From: Mesorhizobium sp. SOD10
GTDB lineage: Bacteria; Pseudomonadota; Alphaproteobacteria; Rhizobiales; Rhizobiaceae
Reading direction: 5' to 3'
Length of the DNA: 64,000 nt
NCBI GenBank assembly: GCA_000824805.1
Contig: CCNA01000025.1
Location: forward strand, 60,112-124,111
The position numbers were made by a program, and so were the translations under genes. Below the pieces are notes generated by a model. The model worked only from the letters and a program-made list of their open reading frames with translations. It was not told the DNA's origin and did no database searches. Below, in pieces: positions 36,413-45,676 of this stretch (its first letter is position 1; every line of letters starts with the position of its first letter).

Positions 36413-37036
36413 ATGGCTACCGTCAAATTCACTGCGATGAAGGACGGCGACAAGGAAGACTACGAATTCCTGACCGCCCATGAGATCGACTATGCCGCCA
36501 AGACGGGCGACCGGCTGCTCGACGCGCTCGTGCAATTGGACGAAGGGCTTTCCGGCTACAAGATCACCCGGCTCGGCCATTCCCTGCAGGCGGCGACGCG
36601 CGCTTGGAAGGATGGCGCCGACACCGACTGGATCGTCTCGGCGCTGCTGCATGACATCGGCGATATCTACGCGCCCTACAATCACGATGAGTATGCCGCG
36701 ACGATCCTCAAGCCTTTCGTGCGCGAGCAATGCACCTGGGTGGTGGAGAAGCACGGCGACTTCCAGCGCCTCTATTACGCGCATCACCTGGGCGGCAACC
36801 GGCATGCCCGCGACCGCTTCGCCGGCCATCCCTATTTCGACGATTGCGACCAGTTCTGCGAGCGCTGGGACCAGTCGAGTTTCGACCCCGATTACGAGAC
36901 GCTGCCGGTCGAGTTCTTCCGGCCCTTCGTGCTCGAAGTGTTTGCCCGCAAGGCCTACGATCCGGCGGTGATCCGCGCCGGCGAGCGCGTCGCCCTCACC
37001 AATCCCGATATAGCCAAGACGAGAACCGGAGCCTGA
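36413..37036 (+). CDS. HD-domain protein resembling PhnZ/TmpB-type diiron oxygenases
   Basis: A 207-residue HD-fold protein. Metal-ligand candidates are His56 in LGHSLQAATRA, His80-Asp81 in ALLHDIGD, His91 or His114, His124/His125 in YYAHHLGGN and Asp153 in ERWDQSSFD. The H-[SA]-L-Q-x-A helix and the 24-residue spacing from that His to the HD pair match what I recall of PhnZ, an oxygenase that cleaves hydroxylated aminoalkyl-phosphonates; the related TmpB acts on a trimethylammonium phosphonate. Annotation as a plain phosphohydrolase is the alternative. It lies 17 bp after the BKACE gene and 2 bp before L-carnitine dehydrogenase, so its substrate is probably a quaternary amine. Confidence 0.72.
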   Translation: MATVKFTAMKDGDKEDYEFLTAHEIDYAAKTGDRLLDALVQLDEGLSGYKITRLGHSLQAATRAWKDGADTDWIVSALLHDIGDIYAPYNHDEYAATILKPFVREQCTWVVEKHGDFQRLYYAHHLGGNRHARDRFAGHPYFDDCDQFCERWDQSSFDPDYETLPVEFFRPFVLEVFARKAYDPAVIRAGERVALTNPDIAKTRTGA

Positions 37037-37038
37037 CC

Positions 37039-38187
37039 ATGAGCATCATCAACAAGGCGGCCGCCATCGGCGGCGGCGTCATCGGCGCCGGCTGGGTGGC
37101 GCGGCTGCTCCTCAACGGCATCGACGTGTCGATCTTCGATCCGGATCCGGAAGCGTCGCGCAAGGTCGGCGAAGTGATGAAGGGCGCACGCCGCGCCTAT
37201 AAGCAGATGCTGCCGGACGGCCTGCCCAAGGAAGGCAAGCTGACCTTTGCCAAGACCATCGCCGAGGCGGTCGCCGACGCCGATTTCATCCAGGAAAGCG
37301 TGCCGGAGCGGCTCGACCTCAAGCACAAGGTGCTGGCCGAGATCGACCAGCATGCGCCGGCCAACGCCATCGTCGGCTCGTCCACCTCCGGCATCAAGCC
37401 GACCGACATGCAGGTGGCGATGAAGAAGCATCCGGAGCGGCTGGTCGTCGGCCATCCGTTCAACCCGGTCTATCTTCTGCCGCTGGTCGAGATCGTCGGC
37501 GGCGAACAGACCTTCCCCGAGGCGATCGAGGTCGCCAAGGAGCTCTACGCCTCGATCGGCATGAAGCCGGTGGTGGTGCGCAAGGAGATCGAAGCCTTTG
37601 TCGGCGATCGCCTGCTCGAAGCCGCCTGGCGCGAGGCGCTGTGGCTGGTCAAGGACGGCATCTGCACCGTCGAGGAGCTCGACGACATCATGCGCTATTC
37701 CTTCGGCCTGCGTTGGGCGCAGATGGGCATGTTCCAGGTCTATCGCGTCGCCGGCGGCGAGGCCGGCATGCGCCACTTCATGGCGCAGTTCGGACCGTGT
37801 CTGAAATGGCCATGGACCAAGCTGATGGACGTGCCGGAGTTCAACGACGAGCTGGTCGACCTGATCGCCACGCAGTCAGACGAGCAGGCGCATGGCCTCT
37901 CGATCCGCGAGCTGGAGCGCATCCGCGACGACAATCTGGTCGCGATCATGGAAGCGCTGTCGCAGCAGAACAAGGGCAAGGGCTGGGGCGCCGGCGCGCT
38001 GCACAAGGACTATACCAGGCAGCTCGCCAAGCTGGCGGCAAGGAAGACCCCGGCCAAGCCTGTCGCAAAGGCCAAGGCGGCCAAGCCGGCGAAGAAGGCC
38101 GAGAAGCCGGCAAAGGCTGAAAAGCCGATAAAAGCCGGGAAGCCCGCCAAGGCCGATAAGGCGAAGAAGAGCAAGAAGAAGGGGTGA
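37039..38187 (+). CDS. lcdH: L-carnitine 3-dehydrogenase with a lysine-rich C-terminal tail
   Basis: A 382-residue 3-hydroxyacyl-CoA-dehydrogenase-fold enzyme that oxidises L-carnitine to 3-dehydrocarnitine with NAD+. The Rossmann motif is AAIGGGVIGAGWVARLL (8-24). SSTSGIKPTDMQ (114-125) and GHPFNPVYLLPLVEIVGG (138-155) are the signature of carnitine dehydrogenases. The catalytic domains end near residue 330. Residues 336-382 form an unusual tail built of Lys, Ala and Pro (about 19 lysines in 47 residues), like histone H1 or AlgP. The ATG at 37039 follows the HD gene by 2 bp; no fused thioesterase is present. Confidence 0.88.
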   Translation: MSIINKAAAIGGGVIGAGWVARLLLNGIDVSIFDPDPEASRKVGEVMKGARRAYKQMLPDGLPKEGKLTFAKTIAEAVADADFIQESVPERLDLKHKVLAEIDQHAPANAIVGSSTSGIKPTDMQVAMKKHPERLVVGHPFNPVYLLPLVEIVGGEQTFPEAIEVAKELYASIGMKPVVVRKEIEAFVGDRLLEAAWREALWLVKDGICTVEELDDIMRYSFGLRWAQMGMFQVYRVAGGEAGMRHFMAQFGPCLKWPWTKLMDVPEFNDELVDLIATQSDEQAHGLSIRELERIRDDNLVAIMEALSQQNKGKGWGAGALHKDYTRQLAKLAARKTPAKPVAKAKAAKPAKKAEKPAKAEKPIKAGKPAKADKAKKSKKKG

Positions 38188-38191
38188 GGCG

Positions 38192-39355
38192 ATGCATTTC
38201 GGTCTTTCGGAAGAACAGAAGCTCATCGTCGACACGACGCGCGCCTTCGTCGAGAACGAGCTTTACCCGCATGAGCGCGAGGTGGAGCGCACCGGCGTGC
38301 TGCGCCGCGAACTGATCGAGGAATTGAAGGCCAAGGCGATCGAGGCCGGGCTTTACGCGGCCAACATGCCGGCCGATGTCGGCGGCGCCGGCCTCGATAC
38401 GGTGAGCTGGCTGCTCTACGAGAAGGAGCTTGGCCGCGCCAATTACGCGCTGCATTGGACCTGCGTGGCGCGCCCGTCCAACATCCTGCTCGCCGGCACG
38501 CCGGAGCAGCGCGAGAAATACCTCTTCCCTTGCATTCGCGGCGAGAAGTGGGACTGCCTGGCGATGACCGAGCCGGGCGCGGGCTCCGACCTGCGTGGCA
38601 TGAAGGCCACCGCCGTGCAGGACGGCTCGGACTGGGTGCTCAACGGCACCAAGCATTTCATCAGCCACGCCGACATTGCCGACTTCGCCATCGTCTTCAT
38701 GGCGTCGGGCGAAGAGGATTCACCGCGTGGCAAACGCAAGAAGATCACCGCCTTCTTCGTCGACAAGGGCACCAAGGGCTTCACGGTGCGCGACGGCTAC
38801 CGCAATGTCTCGCATCGCGGCTATACCAACTCGATCCTGGAGTTCGACGACTGCCGGCTGCCGGCAAGTCAGATTCTAGGCGAAGTGCACAAGGGCTTCG
38901 AAGTTGCAAACTCTTGGCTCGGCGCCACGCGGCTCCAGGTCGGCGCCACCTGCCTCGGCCGCGCCGAGCGCGCGCTGTCGCATGCCATCGAATATGCCGC
39001 GCAGCGCCAGCAGTTCGGCCAGCAGATCGGCAAGTTCCAGGGCGTCTCCTTCAAGCTCGCCGACATGGCGACGGAACTGAAGGCCGCCGACCTGATGGTC
39101 TTCGAAGCCGGCTGGAAGTACGATCAGGGCACCGTCACCGACCAGGACATGGCCATGGCCAAGCTCAAGGCCACCGAAATGCTGGCCTATGTCGCCGACG
39201 AAGCCATTCAGATCCATGGCGGCATGGGGCTGATGGACGACCTGCCGCTGGAGCGCATCTGGCGCGACGCCCGTGTCGAGCGCATCTGGGAAGGCACGTC
39301 GGAGATTCAGCGACATATTATTTCGCGGGCGCTGCTGCGTCCGTTCGGAGCTTAG
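38192..39355 (+). CDS. Acyl-CoA dehydrogenase
   Basis: A 387-residue flavoprotein of the acyl-CoA dehydrogenase family. The FAD and substrate regions are LAMTEPGAGSDLRGMKATA, ITAFFVDKGTKGFTV and QIHGGMGLMDDLPLERIWRDARVERIWEGTSEIQRHIISR, the latter carrying the expected catalytic Glu in WEGTSE. Its place between carnitine dehydrogenase and an acyl-CoA synthetase suggests oxidation of gamma-butyrobetainyl-CoA to crotonobetainyl-CoA. It starts 4 bp after the dehydrogenase gene with GGTGAGGCG. Confidence 0.85.
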   Translation: MHFGLSEEQKLIVDTTRAFVENELYPHEREVERTGVLRRELIEELKAKAIEAGLYAANMPADVGGAGLDTVSWLLYEKELGRANYALHWTCVARPSNILLAGTPEQREKYLFPCIRGEKWDCLAMTEPGAGSDLRGMKATAVQDGSDWVLNGTKHFISHADIADFAIVFMASGEEDSPRGKRKKITAFFVDKGTKGFTVRDGYRNVSHRGYTNSILEFDDCRLPASQILGEVHKGFEVANSWLGATRLQVGATCLGRAERALSHAIEYAAQRQQFGQQIGKFQGVSFKLADMATELKAADLMVFEAGWKYDQGTVTDQDMAMAKLKATEMLAYVADEAIQIHGGMGLMDDLPLERIWRDARVERIWEGTSEIQRHIISRALLRPFGA

Positions 39356-39366
39356 AGCATGATATG

Positions 39367-39389
39367 CCAAGGCCGGAATCCGGCCTTGG
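39367..39389. repeat. Perfect palindrome between operon genes
   Basis: CCAAGGCCGG-AAT-CCGGCCTTGG, a 10-bp stem with a 3-base loop, preceded by AGAGCATGAT, which I recognise as a common rhizobial intergenic motif. The outer GAGC and GCGCTC ends extend the symmetry. It lies within the operon between the acyl-CoA dehydrogenase and synthetase genes and may process or attenuate the transcript. Confidence 0.55.
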
Positions 39390-39413
39390 ACAAGATCGCG
39401 CTCAAACGAAAAG

Positions 39414-41498
39414 ATGGCCATGCATAAACTCGAACGTCTCCTGCGCCCGAAATCGATCGCCGTGTTCGGCGGGGCGCAGGCCGCCGCCGTCGTGGCGCAG
39501 TCGATCAAAATGGGCTTTGCCGGCGAAATCTGGCCGGTGCACCCGACCAAGGACGAGGTCGCCGGCCGCAAGGCCTACCGCTCGGTCGCCGACCTGCCCG
39601 GAGCGCCGGACGCCGCCTTTGTCGGCGTCAACCGGCATCTTACCATCGAGGTGATCAAGGCGCTGGCCGAGCGCGGCGCCGGCGGCGCCGTCTGCTTTGC
39701 CGCGGGCTTCCTTGAGACCGAAGCCTATGACGAGGACGGCGAGCGGCTGCAGGCGGAGCTCGTCGCCGCCGCGGGCCGGATGCCGATCATCGGGCCAAAC
39801 TGCTACGGCCTGATCAACTATGCCGACGGCGCGCTGCTGTGGCCCGACCAGCATGGCGGCATCCGCCTGGCCGAGGGCGGCAAGGGCGTGGCCATCATCA
39901 CCCAGTCGTCCAACATCGCCATCAACATGACGATGCAGAAGCGCGGCCTGCCGATCGCCTTCCTGATGACGGCGGGCAACCAGGCGCAGACCGGCCTTTC
40001 GGAAATGGCATTGGGCCTGATCGAGGACGAACGCGTCACCTCGCTCGGCCTGCATATCGAGGCCTTCGATTCGGTCGCCGGCTTCGAGAAGCTGGCGGCG
40101 CGGGCGCGCGAATTGAAGAAGCCGATCATCGCCATGAAGGTCGGGCGGTCCGAACAGGCGCGGCAGGCGACGGTCTCGCACACCGCTTCGCTGGCCGGCT
40201 CCGACGCCGCCTCCGGCGCTTTCCTGAAGCGGCTCGGCATCGCGCGCGTCGATTCCATTCCGGCCTTCATCGAGGCGCTGAAGCTTTTGCACATCACCGG
40301 TCCGCTGCCCGGCTACAAGCTCTCGTCGATGAGCTGCTCCGGCGGCGAGGCTTCGGTGATGGCCGACAGCGCCGAGGGGCGCTGGGTGCATTTCCCGGCA
40401 CTAACGGCCGAACACCGTGCGCATGTCAAATCGACACTCGGCCCGCTGGTCGCTGTCGCCAATCCGCTCGACTATCACACCTTCATCTGGAACAACGAGC
40501 CGGCGATGACGGCCACCTTCACCGCCATGGTATCCGGCGGCTTCGATCTCAACATGCTAGTGCTCGACTTCCCGCGCCCGGACCGCTGCTCGGACGTCGA
40601 CTGGTGGGCGACGCTGCGCGCCTTCGAGGCGGCGCTGAAGACCAACAAGGCGCAAGGCGCGATCGTCTCCTCGCTGCCGGAGAACCTGCCTGAGGAATAC
40701 ACCGCCGGCCTGATGGCGCGCGGCATGGTGCCGTTGTTCGGCATCTCCGAAGCCATGGATGCCGCCCAGGCCGCCGCCTTCATCGGCTGGGCGTGGCGCG
40801 AGCCGCAGGCGCAGCCGGTCGATACAACGGCCGCCGGCGCGGCCGAAGCCAAGCGCGTCACGCCGGACGAGGCCGAAGCCAAGGAAAGGCTGATCAAGGC
40901 CGGCCTGCCGGTGCCGAAGGGCGAGCGCGCCTCCAACGCCGTCGAGGCTGTGATCTCGTCCATGACGCTGGGCTTCCCGGTGGCGCTCAAGGCGCTCGGC
41001 GTGACGCACAAGTCGGAAGTCGGCGCCGTCAGGCTGAACCTCAAGGATGCCGAATCCGTCAGCGCCGCCGCGCATGATCTTCTGCCGCTCGGCACGGGAC
41101 TCTATGCCGAGCGCATGGTGCGCGACGGCGTCGCCGAGCTGATCGTCGGCTTCACCCGTGACCCGATGTTCGGCGTGGTGATGACGCTCGGCACCGGCGG
41201 TGTGCTGGTCGAGCTGCTGCGCGACAGCGTCACCCTGATGCTGCCGGCGACGCGTGACGACATCGAGGCGGCATTGCGTGGGCTCAAGCTCTATCCTCTC
41301 CTCGAAGGTTATCGCGGCCGGCCGAAGGCCGACGTCAACGCCGCCATCGACGCCATCGCCGGCATCGCCGACTTCGTGCAGAAGAACGAAGGCGAGATCG
41401 AAGAACTCGACATCAACCCGCTGATCGTCTGCGCCGAAGGCAAGGGCGCATGGATCGCGGACGCCCTGCTCGTGCTTGGAGAGAAGAAGAATGGCTGA
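39414..41498 (+). CDS. ADP-forming acyl-CoA synthetase (fused alpha-beta)
   Basis: A 694-residue NDP-forming acyl-CoA synthetase. The N-terminal CoA-binding domain (RLLRPKSIAVFGGAQ, IIGPNCYGLINY) and the succinyl-CoA-synthetase-like domain with the phosphohistidine region (GRSEQARQATVSHTASLAGSD) are followed from about residue 480 by an ATP-grasp domain (TLGFPVALKALGVTHKSEVGAV; ELDINPLIV). Probable role: activation of gamma-butyrobetaine or a related betaine acid to its CoA ester. This differs from the AMP-forming CaiC ligase of E. coli. ATG 39414 or 39420 are possible; both have weak ribosome sites. Confidence 0.83.
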   Translation: MAMHKLERLLRPKSIAVFGGAQAAAVVAQSIKMGFAGEIWPVHPTKDEVAGRKAYRSVADLPGAPDAAFVGVNRHLTIEVIKALAERGAGGAVCFAAGFLETEAYDEDGERLQAELVAAAGRMPIIGPNCYGLINYADGALLWPDQHGGIRLAEGGKGVAIITQSSNIAINMTMQKRGLPIAFLMTAGNQAQTGLSEMALGLIEDERVTSLGLHIEAFDSVAGFEKLAARARELKKPIIAMKVGRSEQARQATVSHTASLAGSDAASGAFLKRLGIARVDSIPAFIEALKLLHITGPLPGYKLSSMSCSGGEASVMADSAEGRWVHFPALTAEHRAHVKSTLGPLVAVANPLDYHTFIWNNEPAMTATFTAMVSGGFDLNMLVLDFPRPDRCSDVDWWATLRAFEAALKTNKAQGAIVSSLPENLPEEYTAGLMARGMVPLFGISEAMDAAQAAAFIGWAWREPQAQPVDTTAAGAAEAKRVTPDEAEAKERLIKAGLPVPKGERASNAVEAVISSMTLGFPVALKALGVTHKSEVGAVRLNLKDAESVSAAAHDLLPLGTGLYAERMVRDGVAELIVGFTRDPMFGVVMTLGTGGVLVELLRDSVTLMLPATRDDIEAALRGLKLYPLLEGYRGRPKADVNAAIDAIAGIADFVQKNEGEIEELDINPLIVCAEGKGAWIADALLVLGEKKNG

Positions 41499-42273
41499 CG
41501 TCATCACCACCCGCCGCGAAGGCGCGATCCTCGAGGTCACGCTCGACCGGCCGAAGGCCAATGCGATCGACCTCAAGACATCGCGACTAATGGGCGAGAC
41601 CTTCAAGGCGTTCCGCGACGATCCGGAATTGCGCGTCGCCATCGTCAAGACGGCCGGCGACAAGTTCTTCAGCGCCGGCTGGGACCTGAAGGCGGCCGCC
41701 GCCGGCGATGCGGTCGACGGCGACTATGGGGTCGGCGGCTTTGGCGGGCTGCAGGAGTTGCGCGATCTCAACAAGCCGGTGATCGCCTGCGTCAACGGCA
41801 TGGCGGTGGGCGGCGGCTTCGAGCTGGCGCTGTCCTGCGACCTCATCTACGCCTCGGACCACTCCTCCTTCGCGCTGCCGGAGATCCGCGCCGGCACGCT
41901 GGCCGACGCGGCGACGATCAAGCTGCCGAAGCGCATTCCCTACCACATCGCCATGGACCTCCTGTTCACCGGCCGCTGGATGGATGTGGCGGAAGCGCAT
42001 CGCTGGGGCCTGGTCAACGAGGTGCTGCCCAAGGAAAAGCTCGAGGAGCGCGTCTGGGAGATCGCGAGGCTTTTGGCCAGCGGCCCGCCGCTGGTCTTCG
42101 CCTCGATCAAGGAGACGGCGCGAGTTGCCGAGGCGCTGACCTTCCAGGACGCCATGAACAAGGTGACGCGCCGGCAGCTGCCGACGGTCGACAAGCTCTA
42201 CGGGTCGGAAGACAATATGGAAGGGTTCCGCGCGTTCGCGGAGAAGCGCGACCCGGTGTGGAAGGGACGATAA
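41491..42273 (+). CDS. Enoyl-CoA hydratase, CaiD-like
   Basis: A 260-residue crotonase-family enzyme. The oxyanion-hole regions are KFFSAGWDLKAAA and ACVNGMAVGGGFELALSCDLIYA, with the acidic region FALPEIRAGTLADAA. The closest pattern I recall is crotonobetainyl-CoA hydratase (CaiD), which makes carnitinyl-CoA. The ATG overlaps the synthetase stop by 8 bp, so the two are coupled. Confidence 0.82.
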   Translation: MADVITTRREGAILEVTLDRPKANAIDLKTSRLMGETFKAFRDDPELRVAIVKTAGDKFFSAGWDLKAAAAGDAVDGDYGVGGFGGLQELRDLNKPVIACVNGMAVGGGFELALSCDLIYASDHSSFALPEIRAGTLADAATIKLPKRIPYHIAMDLLFTGRWMDVAEAHRWGLVNEVLPKEKLEERVWEIARLLASGPPLVFASIKETARVAEALTFQDAMNKVTRRQLPTVDKLYGSEDNMEGFRAFAEKRDPVWKGR

Positions 42274-42278
42274 CGCTG

Positions 42279-42391
42279 CCTTACCCTCGCCTCGATGGGG
42301 AGGGTCGGACCGAAGGTCCGGGGGCGGGGTGAAGCGCCGCCACCCCCACCCGCCGCTTCGCGGCGACCTCCTCCATCGAGGGGAGGTAAGG
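42279..42391. repeat. Palindromic intergenic element that supplies a ribosome site
   Basis: About 113 bp bounded by imperfect inverted repeats: CCTTACCCTCGCCTCGATGG at the left and CCATCGAGGGGAGGTAAGG at the right, with inner hairpins GGACC-GAA-GGTCC and GCCGC-TTC-GCGGC. The right end contains GGGAGGTAAGGAG directly before the hydrolase ATG at 42399, so the element provides the Shine-Dalgarno sequence of that gene. Confidence 0.65.
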
Positions 42392-42398
42392 AGTGTCT

Positions 42399-43340
<942 letters not shown>

Positions 43341-43696
43341 CAACCGAGGGCGCTTTCCGCTCCGCTATCTTCCCGTGAACCTTTTCCTGCCAGCCAGCGA
43401 CTGACGGTCAGGCGCCGCTATGGTGCGGCCCGGAAAGGAAAGCCGCCATGATCAGGAACCCAGAGACTTCGCGGTCTCCGGGAGCAACGGGAGTCCGGCG
43501 CGATCACCGCCTTCGGGAAGGGGCCGACACGCTGGGCTTCCGGCTGATTCCGTTGACCCCGCATAGGAGCCGGCGTATCGTCACAAGGAGGAAAACAGAC
43601 AATTCGATCGGGGAAGAACGTGCTGCAACGCCGCGCCTTGCCCTGATTGGCGCGGCGGAGGCGGACGTTCCTTCCAGCGGCTTCGGGGGGAGTTCA
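43341..43696. other. Intergenic region upstream of the secreted-protein pair
   Basis: About 355 bp. A frame in phase with the next gene opens at an ATG at 43448 after GGAAAGG, but its first 83 residues are Arg-rich and would bury the signal peptide, so I treat it as leader. The region presumably holds the promoter of the two secreted-protein genes; no clear -35/-10 pair or terminator is seen. Confidence 0.35.
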
Positions 43697-45676
43697 ATGT
43701 CTGGCGTTCGCGGCTCGTTCCTGCGTTCCCACGGCGACAATTTGCGCCGCGCAATCGCGACAAGCAGCGGAATTCTTGCCCTGGCGCTGTCCGCCGGCCT
43801 CTTTCTCGGTGACGTGGCGAAGGCGCAGGAAACCCGGATCATTTATCCCGGTTCGATGGCGGTCACCGGCTTTCCGGGCACCACCATTCCCGATTTCGAT
43901 CAGGGCCTGCCGCCCGGCGTCGACCCGGTCGACGAGACCTTCATCGACACATCCCGCGCGTCATTGCGCGTTTTCAATGTTTCCAATCTCGGCGGGCCGG
44001 CTTCCGGCCAACTGGTCAACACGCCTCCGCCCTTCGAGGTGACGGCCGGCCAGATCGGCGAGGTGTTCGGCCTCACCTATGACGACGGCGTGCGTGACGG
44101 CGTGCCATCGAGCGTTCCCAACCTCTACGCGGCCGCGACCTCTCTGCATGGCATCGAGATCGTCACGCCCGATGCCGATAATGACGGCAGGCCGGAACGG
44201 CAGCGCCGCGGCGCCGCGGGTGCGGTCTTCATGGACGGCCAGTTCGGCACCGAGAATGGCGGCGGTCCAGGCACGATCTGGAAGATCGACGGCATGACCG
44301 GCGCGGTCTCCAAATTCGCCGATATCGACACCAACAGCGGGCCCAGTATCGGCAATCTCGCCTTCGATCCGACCCATCGCGAGTTCTTCGCTTCGGATCT
44401 CGACACCGGGCTCATTCACCGCATCGATATCGAAGGGAATCTGATCGACAGTTTCGACCACGGCGTTGCCGGACGCCCGGCGCATGGACTCGCCCCGGTC
44501 GCCGACGACGGCGCCGTGATGGACATCCAGGCTGCCGCTTTCGATAGCGAAAACCCCGAGACCTGGGGCTATACGCAGGATGCGCGCCGCGTCTGGGCCG
44601 TCGCCTATCATGGCGGGCGGCTCTATTATTCCGTCGGCGAGAAGGCCGAGATCTGGTCGGTCGGCATTGCGAGCGACGGAAGCTTTGCCGGCGATCCGCG
44701 CTGGGAGCTGACGGTCAAGGCGGACCAGGACTACGCCGTCACCGACATCGCCTTCGACAACAAGGGCTTCATATATCTCGCTCAGCGCGGCCCGGTCGAG
44801 AACCGCTACGATTACAGCCGTTTCGCCTCCTCCGGCAAAGGCGAGCTGATCCGCTACTCGCGCGAGGATCCAGACGATCCGGCGACGGAATCGGCCTGGG
44901 TCGAGGTGCCGCAGGAATATGCGGTCGGCTTCCCGCAGGGCAATCGCCAGTCGGCCGGCGGCGTCGACCTGCAATATCGCTATGACGCCGAGGGCAATCT
45001 CGACACGTCCGTCTGCACCGACACCGTCGTCAACACCGGCGACAAGCTGCGCGACAATCCCGAGCTCGCCGAGCGGCTCGGTGCCGGCGGACCGCTTGCC
45101 GTGCATGGCGTGCAGCTGACGCCGAGCGCGCTGGTCAAGCCGGCCAACGTGCCGCCTTTCGGGTCCTGGTTCGTCGATTTCGACGGCTATTTCGAAGACC
45201 CCGGTGTCCAAGGCCATGTCGGCGACGTCAGGGTCTGGCGCCCTTGCGAGGGCCGCGCCGGCTATTACGAGGAAATCCCCGGCGGCGGCTATCTGCCTCC
45301 GTTCTATCCGCCCGATTTCCCGCCGCCCGGCAGTACGCCGCCCTGTGTGGGTGTCGAGGACGTGCATTATTACTGCACGCCGCGCGGGCTGCGGGCCGAA
45401 CTCAATCTCCATGACCATGCCGGCTTAGGCGGCGATTCGATCAAGGTGCAGTCCAGGACGCCCGGCGTCGGGGCGACAACCCCCATGTCGCATGTTCCGG
45501 GCAAGCCCTACACGGTCGACATCACCGGCCACAATCCAGGCGACACCGTCGATGTCGGGCTCTGCTTCTACCGCAAGTCCGATCAGGACAAGGGCGGCTA
45601 CTACCCTTGCTGCAAGATGACACTGCCGCTCAGGACGCCAGCCGTCGACTGCGAAGCGCCGAGGAGGGACAGATGA
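43697..45676 (+). CDS. Large secreted protein with propeller-like region and C-terminal CC module
   Basis: A 659-residue exported protein of unknown function. Signal peptide about 1-43 (LALALSAGLFLGDVAKAQ). The middle part has recurring beta-rich segments of the kind found in NHL or SMP-30 propellers (GTIWKIDGMTGAVSKFADID, GNLAFDPTHREFFASDLDTG, IAFDNKGFIYLAQRGP). After a Pro-rich linker (YLPPFYPPDFPPPGSTPP) comes a Cys-containing module at about 550-652 with C..V..VHYYCTP, SRTPG, GHNPGDTVDV and YYPCCKM, which resembles a module in the next protein. ATG 43697 follows GGGGGGAG. The stop overlaps the next start (ATGA). No homologue of known function recognised. Confidence 0.72.
   Translation: MSGVRGSFLRSHGDNLRRAIATSSGILALALSAGLFLGDVAKAQETRIIYPGSMAVTGFPGTTIPDFDQGLPPGVDPVDETFIDTSRASLRVFNVSNLGGPASGQLVNTPPPFEVTAGQIGEVFGLTYDDGVRDGVPSSVPNLYAAATSLHGIEIVTPDADNDGRPERQRRGAAGAVFMDGQFGTENGGGPGTIWKIDGMTGAVSKFADIDTNSGPSIGNLAFDPTHREFFASDLDTGLIHRIDIEGNLIDSFDHGVAGRPAHGLAPVADDGAVMDIQAAAFDSENPETWGYTQDARRVWAVAYHGGRLYYSVGEKAEIWSVGIASDGSFAGDPRWELTVKADQDYAVTDIAFDNKGFIYLAQRGPVENRYDYSRFASSGKGELIRYSREDPDDPATESAWVEVPQEYAVGFPQGNRQSAGGVDLQYRYDAEGNLDTSVCTDTVVNTGDKLRDNPELAERLGAGGPLAVHGVQLTPSALVKPANVPPFGSWFVDFDGYFEDPGVQGHVGDVRVWRPCEGRAGYYEEIPGGGYLPPFYPPDFPPPGSTPPCVGVEDVHYYCTPRGLRAELNLHDHAGLGGDSIKVQSRTPGVGATTPMSHVPGKPYTVDITGHNPGDTVDVGLCFYRKSDQDKGGYYPCCKMTLPLRTPAVDCEAPRRDR

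Noticed and set aside
43448..43696. Upstream in-frame start that would extend the first secreted protein by 83 residues
   Set aside because: It has a fair ribosome site but would place an Arg-rich segment before the signal peptide.
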